Shown piece by piece: positions 7,663 to 14,083 of a stretch of 14,129 bases of DNA (its first letter is position 1; each line of letters starts with the position of its first letter). This DNA is from CAYYJS01 sp964472315 (GTDB lineage: Bacteria > Verrucomicrobiota > Kiritimatiellia > UBA8416). The stretch lies in contig CAYYJS010000068.1 of NCBI GenBank assembly GCA_964472315.1, positions 1 through 14,129 of the forward strand. The letters are read 5' to 3'. Position numbers and translations under genes: made by a program. Below the pieces are notes generated by a model, which was given only the letters and a program-made list of their open reading frames with translations, was not told the DNA's origin and searched no databases.

Positions 7663-8843
7663 CAGAACCCGAGCGCATGGCCCGCGATGCCGACGGCCAT
7701 CCCGAGCGCGAACTTGATCAGTTTGACGCCGGCGAACGCACGGCGCGAATGGGCCAGGAGCGGGATGGCGCCATGCCCGTCCTGCACGATCGAGTTCGCC
7801 AGCAGGATGCTGAACGGGATCGATCCATTGGCGTAGAGGGTCACGAACACGAGATGCGGCCCCGACTGCGGGATGATGCCGACAAGACCGGCCAGAAGCA
7901 GGATCGGCAGTTTGTGCCCGGTGACCAGACGCTCGATATCGACGACCGAGACCAGCAGATGGGTTGCCGCCAGCGCGCCGATGGTCCACAACAGGATGCG
8001 CCACATATGGACGAGAACGATATGCTGCCAAAGGTGCTCGTCGAGGAAATGATCGGGGACGGTGGCGACGATGGCCAGACCGACCAGGCCCAGCGCGAGG
8101 AGCATGAGACGTACCCAGTCCCATTCGGCATGCGCGTGTCCGGCGTCCTCGTGCGCGGCGTGCGTGTGCCCGGCGTGCGCGACGGCGTCGGCCGGCGCCG
8201 CGACGGCCTCCACGGCGGCAGCGTGGGCCGGGACGGAATCGGCGTGGCCGTGGTGGACGGGATCGAAGCCCAGGTGTTTGTGTCCGACGTGGCCGGAGAG
8301 CACGGCGATGAGGAACAGCGCAAGGGCGGCGGTCAGGAGTCCGCGCTGCGGGGAGCAGTTTCGCCACTGACCGGCCAGTTCCCGACGGGAGAACGGCAGG
8401 CACTCGGGGCGCTCGACGTGAACCGGCGTATACGCCCGCTCGCCGCGCGGGGCCGTAAGGCGCGAACGCAGCACGAGATCGGTTACCATGCCGCCCGCCA
8501 GCCCCATGGCGAAGAGGATGCCGAAGATCGCCAGAGCGCGCCCCGGAAAGAGCGCCAGCATGAGAAACGCCTCGTCGCCGCAGGTGGCGATCATGCCGGC
8601 CAGCATCGCCCCGAACGTGAACAGACGGTGCGTATAGAAACTCGCGACCGCGTATGTGCCCAGACACCCCGGCGTCGCCCCGAGGAAGGCGCCGAGCAAC
8701 GACTGTCCCCACCGCCAGCGACGGACAGCCGCATCGCAGCGCCCGCGGGTCAGGACGCTGACATACTCGAGCGCCACCATCGTGATGAAAACGAAACCCG
8801 TGATGACGAACGCATCCGTAACCGTCTCGAAAACCCGTTCCAT
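7662..8843 (-). CDS. Ten-TM-type heavy-metal/manganese exporter
   Basis: Integral inner-membrane transporter, 393 residues, resembling the family annotated as putative manganese transporter or 10TM heavy-metal exporter (ArsP_2-like). The two halves each carry a signature: GATPGC at 55-60 with TCGDEAF at 87-93, and IPQSGPH at 324-330 with NSIVQDGHG at 350-358. These lie in hydrophobic helices and probably form the ion path. Between them, about 184-237 is a loop dense in histidine (GHVGHKH, HHGH, HAGHTHAAH, HAGHAH), likely a metal-binding site. The start at 8843 begins MERVFETVTDAF; upstream codons run into the palindromic repeat and are rejected. No strong ribosome site precedes it, and only a poor -10 (CATACT on the minus strand) is nearby. 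The stop overlaps the radical SAM gene start. The transported ion is not certain. Confidence 0.85.
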   Translation of the reverse strand: MERVFETVTDAFVITGFVFITMVALEYVSVLTRGRCDAAVRRWRWGQSLLGAFLGATPGCLGTYAVASFYTHRLFTFGAMLAGMIATCGDEAFLMLALFPGRALAIFGILFAMGLAGGMVTDLVLRSRLTAPRGERAYTPVHVERPECLPFSRRELAGQWRNCSPQRGLLTAALALFLIAVLSGHVGHKHLGFDPVHHGHADSVPAHAAAVEAVAAPADAVAHAGHTHAAHEDAGHAHAEWDWVRLMLLALGLVGLAIVATVPDHFLDEHLWQHIVLVHMWRILLWTIGALAATHLLVSVVDIERLVTGHKLPILLLAGLVGIIPQSGPHLVFVTLYANGSIPFSILLANSIVQDGHGAIPLLAHSRRAFAGVKLIKFALGMAVGIAGHALGF

Positions 8844-8888
8844 GGCCGTTACAGTATGAAGAACCCCGCACGGACGCAAGCCCGGGCC

Positions 8889-9038
8889 GGGGCGCATTTG
8901 CGATTCGGTGCATCCCTGGAGCGCGGGCGTCCCGCCCGCTTGGAAATGCACATGTCTGGCAACTGCGGGCGAGACGCCCGCGCTCCCAGGGGAACAACGG
9001 CGAATGTCCATGACTGCACCCAATCGCAAATGCGCCCC
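8889..9038. repeat. Nested double palindrome (REP/MITE-like)
   Basis: Outer arms 8889-8912 and 9015-9038 (core GCGCATTTGCGATT) are complementary at 23 of 24 positions. Inside them, 8916-8939 (CTGGAGCGCGGGCG-type) pairs with 8965-8989 with one mismatch and one inserted base, around a 25-base loop. The inner sequence read in different frames gives 'GRDARAP' and 'AGETPALP', strings I recall as a widespread intergenic repeat in Verrucomicrobiota/Planctomycetota. It lies in the 311-base divergent gap 8844-9154, which otherwise holds only the promoter at 9065-9092. The element does not overlap that promoter. Confidence 0.8.
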
Positions 9039-9064
9039 CCGGGCCGCAGCGCGCGGCTATACGT

Positions 9065-9092
9065 TTGACTTGCCGCTTCCGCGCGCTAGAAT
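9065..9092 (+). promoter_or_regulatory. Sigma70-like promoter for the EIIA/HisKA pair
   Basis: TTGACT (9065-9070) and TAGAAT (9087-9092) are each 5/6 matches to consensus, with a 16-base spacer. The predicted transcript start near 9099 gives a leader of about 55 bases to the ATG at 9155. No other gene lies between. Confidence 0.65.
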
Positions 9093-9154
9093 GCGACTCG
9101 CAGATGGAACGGGCGTGACGCGTTTCGCCGTGGGTCCGCCTGTAAGGAGAGAGC

Positions 9155-9991
9155 ATGCATCCGTTGATGAATCACCTGGTCCAACTCCAGGAGCTCGTGC
9201 TGATCCGGGGCGAGCAGAAGGTGGCGGGGGGGGCCGGACACCTCGAGAAGCTCGACGAGTCGATCGCCGCCATGACCAGGCAACTGCCGAAAGACATACG
9301 CACGAATTTCGAGAAACTGCGCCACCGCGACCAGAACGTCGTCGTGCCGGTGGCGGATCAAGGCTGCACGGTATGCGGTATGAAGTTGCCCCGCAGCCTG
9401 CAGCAGGCCATCCGGCTGGGGCGCGATCTGCACCCGTGTCCGAACTGCGCGCGCATCCTGTACCTGGCCGAGGGGGCGCCGCGGAACACGCGTCAGCGGC
9501 CGGGACGTTTCGACACCCCGAAGCCCGGCGTGGCCCGCTTCTCGGCGGAGTCGCTGATGCTGGCGCAACTGAACGCCGACGACCGCGAGGGCGCGATCCG
9601 CGAACTGGCCATGCGCATGGCCGACGAGGGCTTCGTCGACCGCGGCGATCTGCTCGTCGAAGAGGCCTTGCGGCGCGAGGCGATCCTGTGCACGGCGGTT
9701 GACCACGGTCTCGCCTTCCCGCATGTGCGCGGCGTCGAGGGTGGCGGCCTGACGCTGGCCGTGGGGCTGAGCCAGAAGGGCATCGACTTCGAGGGGTCCA
9801 AGACCAACCTGACGAAAATCGTCTTCTTCCTCGTCATCCCGATCGCCGCCAGCGCCTTCTATCTGAAGCTGCTTTCGGGGCTGACTGAAACATTCATGGT
9901 GGCGGAAAACCGCAAGCAACTGCTGGCCTCGAAGGATGCGGCCACGCTGTGGAAGACGCTGATCAAGGTGACGCGGAAGATCATCAAGTAG
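9155..9991 (+). CDS. Zinc-ribbon protein fused to PTS EIIA (PtsN-like) domain
   Basis: The 278-residue soluble protein combines two modules. Residues about 1-105 form a helical segment followed by a C4 zinc ribbon: CTVC (Cys71, Cys74) and CPNC (Cys95, Cys98), as in the zf-RING_7/CT398-type family. Residues about 148-272 match the type-2 EIIA domain of the phosphotransferase system: EEALRREAILCTAVDHG, then LAFPHVR with the phosphorylatable histidine at His190 (family motif GIAIPH), and a KIVFFLVIP strand. EIIA domains of this class act in sugar uptake or, as PtsN, in nitrogen and potassium signalling by phosphorelay. No sugar permease or EIIB is nearby, so a regulatory role is more likely. AAGGAG lies five bases before the ATG. 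The HisKA-like gene follows 35 bases on. Both domain calls are firm; the joint function is unknown. Confidence 0.85.
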   Translation: MHPLMNHLVQLQELVLIRGEQKVAGGAGHLEKLDESIAAMTRQLPKDIRTNFEKLRHRDQNVVVPVADQGCTVCGMKLPRSLQQAIRLGRDLHPCPNCARILYLAEGAPRNTRQRPGRFDTPKPGVARFSAESLMLAQLNADDREGAIRELAMRMADEGFVDRGDLLVEEALRREAILCTAVDHGLAFPHVRGVEGGGLTLAVGLSQKGIDFEGSKTNLTKIVFFLVIPIAASAFYLKLLSGLTETFMVAENRKQLLASKDAATLWKTLIKVTRKIIK

Positions 9992-10013
9992 GCGGTCGCC
10001 CGACGGCGCCGTG

Positions 10014-10019
10014 AAGGGG
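10014..10019 (+). promoter_or_regulatory. Shine-Dalgarno deciding the 10027 start
   Basis: AAGGGG lies seven bases before the ATG at 10027 but only one base before the in-frame ATG at 10021. The second ATG is therefore taken as the start. Confidence 0.65.
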
Positions 10020-10026
10020 CATGCCC

Positions 10027-10812
10027 ATGGAGAAGCCGCGACAGGAACCATCCGCGTTGCATGCGCTCTCGCTCGATGCGCAGTCCTCGCGCTATCAGCT
10101 CAAGATCGCCATCGCGCTGGTATCCACCGTGCCGCTGCTCGGCATCGGCTTCCTGGCGTTCGCCAACTACGCGGACCACGACTACTCGCCGACGACGCAA
10201 CTCGCGGTCACCGTCTTCGGCATCGTGCTGGCGGGTAGCGGGTACACCATGCTGCGCCGGTTCCCCGAGAACCTCGAGCGTCTGCGCGACTATCTGCGCG
10301 ACATCGCCCGCGGCACGCTGCCGGAGAAGGTCAATCTGCTGGAGATGACCGAGGACGTCAACGCGATCGAGGGATACCTGAACACGATCATCGACGGCCT
10401 CCGCGAGAAGATCGCGATGCTGGAGGAACAGCTCCACCTGGCGCGCGAGATGCGCGACACGATCGAGAAGCAATCGGTCGAACTGGTCGATGCGGAACGT
10501 CACCGGGTCATGCTGGAGAGTCTCGGGGCGGCCTGCCACCATATCGGGCAACCGGCGACCGTGCTGCGCATGTACATCGCCATGCTGCGCGACGAGGTGG
10601 CCGACGCCGGAATGCACGAGAAACTGGACGCCTGCATGGCCTCGATCGAGGCCATCTCGGAGATTCTCGACAAACTGCGCCACGTCAGCGCCTACCGGAC
10701 GGTGCCCTACCGGATGTACCATGCCACCCGGGAACTCCCCGGCGATCGCATCGTCGACATCGAAACCGCCGGGGAATCGGCCCCGGTCAGGTCCCGCGCA
10801 ACCGGCCGGTGA
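10027..10812 (+). CDS. Membrane protein with HisKA-like helices, no ATPase domain
   Basis: The 261-residue protein has two hydrophobic segments (about 27-47 and 58-76) separated by a short polar loop. A HAMP-like linker (about 77-130) and a probable coiled coil to about 160 follow. Residues about 158-222 resemble the dimerisation/phosphotransfer helices of sensor kinases, with the H-box ACHHIGQPATVL: His171 sits where the phosphohistidine would be, and His172 replaces the acidic residue that normally follows. No HATPase_c domain follows; the chain ends about 40 residues later. It could be a phosphotransfer protein like Spo0B, or a structural receptor needing a separate kinase. It lies 35 bases after the EIIA gene and overlaps the convergent aminotransferase by 26 bases. 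The domain layout is clear, the activity is not. Confidence 0.78.
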   Translation: MEKPRQEPSALHALSLDAQSSRYQLKIAIALVSTVPLLGIGFLAFANYADHDYSPTTQLAVTVFGIVLAGSGYTMLRRFPENLERLRDYLRDIARGTLPEKVNLLEMTEDVNAIEGYLNTIIDGLREKIAMLEEQLHLAREMRDTIEKQSVELVDAERHRVMLESLGAACHHIGQPATVLRMYIAMLRDEVADAGMHEKLDACMASIEAISEILDKLRHVSAYRTVPYRMYHATRELPGDRIVDIETAGESAPVRSRATGR

Positions 10813-11971
10813 AACGCTGGATGCGCGCGCAGGCTTCCTTCAGGTCTTCCATCCCCGTCGTGAACGAACACCGCAGGAAACCCTCGCCGCAGGCGCCGAA
10901 GGCCGTGCCGGGCACGCATGCCACGTTCTCCTCCTCCAGCAGCCGCAACGCGAACGCCTTCGACGGCATCCCGAAATGCCCGATGGCGGGGAAGATGTAG
11001 AACGCCCCGCGCGGCGGCTCGCACGGCATGTCGGCATCGTTCAGCGCGCCGTGGATGAAGTTGCGACGCAGGCGGTACGCGCGGCGCATCTCTTCGATGT
11101 CGCCGTCGCCGTGCTCCAGCGCCTCGATCGCCGCCTGCTGCGCCAGGATCGGGGCGCAGAGCATCGTGTACTGATGGATCTTCATCATGGCATCGGTCAC
11201 TTCCGGCGGCGCGCAGGAGAAGCCGATGCGAAAGCCGGTCATGGCCCAGGCCTTGGAGAACCCGTTGAGGAAGATGACGCGGTTCCGCATGCCGGGGATG
11301 CCGACGATGCTGGTGTGCCGTCCTTCGAACGTCAGCTCGGCGTAGATCTCGTCGCTGATCACGAGCAGATCGTGCTCGATGACGAACGCGGCGATCTCCT
11401 CCAGATCGTGCGCGGTCATGACGGCGCCCGTCGGGTTCGTGGGAAAGTTCAGCATCAGGACCCGCGTGCGTGGCGTCACGTGCCGCTCGAGCAACGCGCG
11501 GGTCAGCCGGAAACCGTCCTCGCACCGCGTCTCCACGGGCACGGGCACGCCGTGCGCAAACTGCACGATGGGTCCATAGGACACGTAGCACGGTTCGTGG
11601 TAGAGCACCTCATCCCCGGGATTGACGACCGCGCGAATGGCCAGATCGAGCGCCTCGCTGACGCCGACGGTAACCAGAATCTCGTTGCGCGGATCGTACT
11701 CGGCCCCATAGCGCGCGGCCACGTAGCGGGCGATGGCCTTGCGCAGCTCCAGCAGGCCGAGGTTGGCCGTGTAGGAGGTGGCCCCGTGATCGAGCGCGTA
11801 GACGGAGCTCTCGCGGATGTGCCAGGGCGTCACGAAATCGGGCTCGCCGATGCCAAGGCTGATCACATCGTCGCGCGTGCTGACGATGTCGAAGAAGTCG
11901 CGGATTCCGGAGCGCGGAATGTCGCGCAAGTGACGGGCGATGACGCTACGGGGAGACGGTGAGTCGCTCAT
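10787..11971 (-). CDS. PLP-dependent class I/II aminotransferase
   Basis: Cytoplasmic pyridoxal-phosphate enzyme that moves amino groups between amino and 2-oxo acids, 394 residues, full length for the fold-type I family. Motifs in order: SGIRDFFDI at 21-29, SLGIGEPDF (38-46), NFPTNPTG (175-182, with Asn179), SDEIYAEL (206-213, with Asp207), and GFSKAWAMTGFRIG, where Lys240 should form the Schiff base. A conserved arginine in GFLRCSF near the end should bind the substrate carboxylate. Aspartate/aromatic-type activity is plausible, but the exact substrate cannot be read. The start lies inside the end of the lrp gene (26-base overlap), so the two are co-transcribed. Its 3' end overlaps the convergent HisKA-like gene. 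A neighbouring Lrp regulator suggests amino-acid-responsive control. Confidence 0.93.
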   Translation of the reverse strand: MSDSPSPRSVIARHLRDIPRSGIRDFFDIVSTRDDVISLGIGEPDFVTPWHIRESSVYALDHGATSYTANLGLLELRKAIARYVAARYGAEYDPRNEILVTVGVSEALDLAIRAVVNPGDEVLYHEPCYVSYGPIVQFAHGVPVPVETRCEDGFRLTRALLERHVTPRTRVLMLNFPTNPTGAVMTAHDLEEIAAFVIEHDLLVISDEIYAELTFEGRHTSIVGIPGMRNRVIFLNGFSKAWAMTGFRIGFSCAPPEVTDAMMKIHQYTMLCAPILAQQAAIEALEHGDGDIEEMRRAYRLRRNFIHGALNDADMPCEPPRGAFYIFPAIGHFGMPSKAFALRLLEEENVACVPGTAFGACGEGFLRCSFTTGMEDLKEACARIQRFTGRLRGT

Positions 11972-12425
11972 GTGCTTTCTCGGCGTGCATCAGCACGCCC
12001 TGATCCTTATAGGTTTTGAGTGCAAAGTGCGTGGAGGTCGACAGTACGCCCTGGATCGTCGCCAGCCGTTCGTTGACGAAGGCGGCCACTTCGCGCAGGT
12101 TGCGGCCCGTCACGAAAACGAGCAGATCGTAACCCCCGGACATGAGGAACAGCGAGTCCACTTCGGGGAACTTGCTGATGCGCTCGGCGATACGGTCATA
12201 TCCGCCGCCGCGATCCGGTGTGATGCGCACCTCGATCACCGACCGTACGCGTTCCAGTCCCAACTTGTCCTCGTTGACGATCGCCTGGTAGCCGCGGATG
12301 ATCTCCGCCTGCTCGTACCCCGCGATGCGGGCCTTGATGTCGTCCTCGGTGGTGTCAAGCATCCGCGCCAGGTTCCGGGGCGACTCCAGCGCGTTCTTTC
12401 GCAGCAGCGTCAGTAATTCATCCAT
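11946..12425 (-). CDS. Lrp/AsnC family transcriptional regulator
   Basis: Amino-acid-responsive DNA-binding regulator of 159 residues. The N-terminal winged helix (about 1-50: LLRKNALESPRNLARML, then AEIIRGYQAIV) is slightly short at helix 1 relative to canonical Lrp. The C-terminal RAM/effector domain (about 60-145) includes VRSVIEVRI, LMSGGYDLLVFV with the family's Gly-Tyr-Asp turn (98-100), and the closing VLSTSTHFALKTYK. A ribosome site AGGATGG precedes the ATG. It is the first gene of a two-gene operon whose second gene is the aminotransferase, overlapping by 26 bases, and it has a good divergent promoter at 12477-12505. The likely target is its own operon, as in many Lrp/AsnC members. 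The effector amino acid cannot be deduced. Confidence 0.93.
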   Translation of the reverse strand: MDELLTLLRKNALESPRNLARMLDTTEDDIKARIAGYEQAEIIRGYQAIVNEDKLGLERVRSVIEVRITPDRGGGYDRIAERISKFPEVDSLFLMSGGYDLLVFVTGRNLREVAAFVNERLATIQGVLSTSTHFALKTYKDQGVLMHAEKAHERLTVSP

Positions 12426-12476
12426 GGTATTGCCATCCTGCTTCGTATCGCCATTCCTGCATTACAATTGGCTTTC

Positions 12477-12505
12477 TTTATAGCGATGGAAAGGCCAACT
12501 TGCAA
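12477..12505 (-). promoter_or_regulatory. Sigma70-like promoter for lrp-aminotransferase operon
   Basis: On the minus strand, TTGCAA (12505-12500, 4/6) is followed by a 17-base spacer and TATAAA (12482-12477, 5/6). The transcript would start near 12470, giving a leader of about 45 bases to the lrp ATG. The promoter lies immediately beside the start of the divergent methyltransferase gene. On the plus strand a possible -10 TACAAT (12463-12468) lacks a good -35. Confidence 0.6.
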
Positions 12506-12509
12506 CAGC

Positions 12510-13250
12510 ATGAGTATCGCCAACGTCCGGATTGTTCTGGTCGGCCCGCTCTACGGCGGCAACGTGGGCTCGGTTTGTCGGGCGATGGCCAACATGGGCC
12601 TGTCCGATCTGGCCCTCGTTCAGGCGCGGAATCTGGACATGAACGAGGCGCGGATGATGGCGGTGCACGCGGTCGGGGTGCTCGACGGTCGCACGGAACA
12701 CGAGTCGCTCGCGGCGGCGACGGCGGATTGCGGGTTGATCATCGGCACCTCGGCGCGCCCCGGCCTCTACCGGCAACATGCACGGACGCCGCGCGAATGG
12801 GCGCCGACCGTGCGGGAAGCCGCCGTGATGGGACGCGTGGCCTACGTGTTCGGCCGCGAGGACAAGGGTCTGAGCAACGACGAACTGGCGCTGTGCGCCC
12901 ACGTCGTGCAGATCCCCACCACCGACGGCTACACCTCGCTCAACCTCGCGCAGGCCGTGATGATCTGCTGCTACGAGCTGTTCCTCGTCCAGGGCGAACA
13001 CGTGCCGCCGACGGAGAAATCGCCGCCGGTCAGCGGCGCCACGCGGGAGCGCCTGTTCGAGATCTGGCGCGCGCTGCTGCTGGAAATCGGCTTCATGAAG
13101 TCCGACAAGGCCGACCATATGATGCAGGGCTTCCGCCGGATCATGGGCCGCGGGGCGCTGACCGACGATGACGCCCGCATCATGATGGGCATCGCCCGCC
13201 AAACCGAATGGGCCGCCCGCACCGGATTGGGACGGCTGCCCCCGCCGTGA
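12510..13250 (+). CDS. trmJ: TrmJ/TrmH-type SPOUT RNA 2'-O-methyltransferase
   Basis: Predicted S-adenosylmethionine-dependent methyltransferase of tRNA or rRNA ribose, 246 residues, family typical. The three SPOUT motifs are present: IRIVLVGP-like start with GNVGSVCRAMANMGLSDL (about 18-33), FGREDKGLSNDEL (114-126) forming the knot and cofactor loop, and VQIPTTDGYTSLNLAQAVMICCYEL (133-157). The helical C-terminal extension (about 178-235) is usual for TrmJ, which modifies position 32 of tRNA. The symbol is tentative because TrmJ and other TrmH-family group 1 enzymes share these motifs. The start is uncertain: ATG at 12510 matches the family start but lacks a clear ribosome site; ATG at 12486 is possible. 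It diverges from lrp and meets the next gene tail to tail at a hairpin. Confidence 0.9.
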   Translation: MSIANVRIVLVGPLYGGNVGSVCRAMANMGLSDLALVQARNLDMNEARMMAVHAVGVLDGRTEHESLAAATADCGLIIGTSARPGLYRQHARTPREWAPTVREAAVMGRVAYVFGREDKGLSNDELALCAHVVQIPTTDGYTSLNLAQAVMICCYELFLVQGEHVPPTEKSPPVSGATRERLFEIWRALLLEIGFMKSDKADHMMQGFRRIMGRGALTDDDARIMMGIARQTEWAARTGLGRLPPP

Positions 13251-13269
13251 ACGGCGCTACGCGCCGTTC
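13249..13269. terminator. Perfect hairpin at convergent gene ends
   Basis: GAACGGCGC and GCGCCGTTC form a perfect 9-bp stem with a TAC loop. It overlaps the stop codon of the methyltransferase (13248-13250) and the last codons and stop of the opposing gene (13257-13259). It lacks a long T-tract, so it may act as a bidirectional, T-poor terminator or a 3'-end stabiliser. Confidence 0.55.
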
Positions 13270-13835
13270 GTCCGGGCGGCTTCGGCGTGGTCGGAGTCGC
13301 GGATGCGGACTGGCATGCGGGCGAGTTTCTCGTACACCCGGCGCCGACGCTGCAGCGGCCACCAACCATACAGGTAGATCTCGATCGGGCGCCACATGGC
13401 AACCCAGCCGCCGATCGTCAGGCTCTCCCGCAGCAGTGACCCGGCCGTGCCGGGCCAGCGCAGGGCAACCACGCGGGCGGCCGTGAGGCAGAGGGCCAGG
13501 AAGACGCCGCCGATCAGCAGAGACAACCGGCCCTGCCGCATCAGGAGTCGGAATTCGCGGCCGATGACGCCCGCCCGATAGGCGAAGTAGTGATTCACCG
13601 ACGTGCGCAGGGTCTCTTCGGTCTCCGTCGGCTGCAGGGGCGACGTGAGATGCACGACAAGCTGGAGCGGGGCGTGACGGGGATGTTCCATGGCCCAGCC
13701 GACGATGAATTCCTCGGCATCGGCGTCCATGTCCCGATCCGGAAACGGCGTGGGGTCCATGGAATTGAAAAGCTGAGGCAGGTCCTTCAGCTTCACTTCA
13801 ATGATACCCGACAGCCCGGGGTCTGACGCGTTCAT
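13257..13835 (-). CDS. Two-TM membrane protein of unknown function
   Basis: I do not recognise a named family. The 192-residue product has a soluble N-terminal domain (about 10-95) with alternating strands and helices: IIEVKLKDLPQLFNSMDP, PFPDRDMDADAEEFIVGWA and LQLVVHL. Two hydrophobic segments follow (about 104-126 and 135-158), then a basic, Arg-rich tail that would favour a cytoplasmic C-terminus. The N-terminal segment has the look of a conserved family domain rather than random sequence. GAGGA lies about nine bases before the ATG at 13835. Codon use is like the neighbours and the frame is uninterrupted. It is convergent with the methyltransferase. The reading frame is convincing; the function is unknown. 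Confidence 0.75.
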   Translation of the reverse strand: MNASDPGLSGIIEVKLKDLPQLFNSMDPTPFPDRDMDADAEEFIVGWAMEHPRHAPLQLVVHLTSPLQPTETEETLRTSVNHYFAYRAGVIGREFRLLMRQGRLSLLIGGVFLALCLTAARVVALRWPGTAGSLLRESLTIGGWVAMWRPIEIYLYGWWPLQRRRRVYEKLARMPVRIRDSDHAEAARTNGA

Positions 13836-13925
13836 GTCCGCTGTTCCTCGTGCGCATCCGCGCGCCGACGCACGGCGCCGGTTTCGGGTGCATACTGTGG
13901 CGGGCGGGACGGAGTCTTGTCAATG

Positions 13926-13980
13926 TCGCCCGCTATCGTGTGCCGATCCCCATTATCGTTGCGAATGAAGATGCGTTTGC
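13926..13980 (-). repeat. 55-bp dispersed repeat, copy B (inverted)
   Basis: Inverted partner of 674-728, 49 of 55 positions identical. It lies in the 294-base non-coding end of the window (13836-14129), upstream of the membrane-protein gene. The sequence between this copy and 14080 shows no convincing gene; a TTGACG at 14003-14008 has only a poor -10 partner. Confidence 0.8.
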
Positions 13981-14083
13981 CCTGCCGGCCCCGCAAAAGG
14001 TGTTGACGGGTTTGTGGGGGGATTCTTCATTGAAAGGAAAGCTGTCGCGGACGGGGTCATGCTCAAACCGCCGTGGTCGAAGA

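Noticed and set aside
8889..9038. CRISPR array
   Set aside because: The repeats are two different inverted pairs, not regularly spaced direct repeats, and no cas genes are present.
7677..9068. Long plus-strand frame opposite the exporter
   Set aside because: It is antisense to a gene with clear transporter motifs, and its translation is charged low-complexity sequence without recognisable domains.
6154..9156. A 1000-residue open frame on the minus strand
   Set aside because: Only the part up to 7662 has radical SAM motifs; the rest is Arg/Gly-rich GC-driven frame overlapping the metal exporter and the palindromic repeat.
10490..11962. 490-residue plus-strand frame
   Set aside because: It runs opposite the aminotransferase, whose catalytic motifs are intact; its Arg/His/Asp-rich product is typical of an antisense shadow.
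14003..14031. TTGACG with TTCATT as a promoter
   Set aside because: The -10 matches only 3 of 6 bases and no gene follows in the window.
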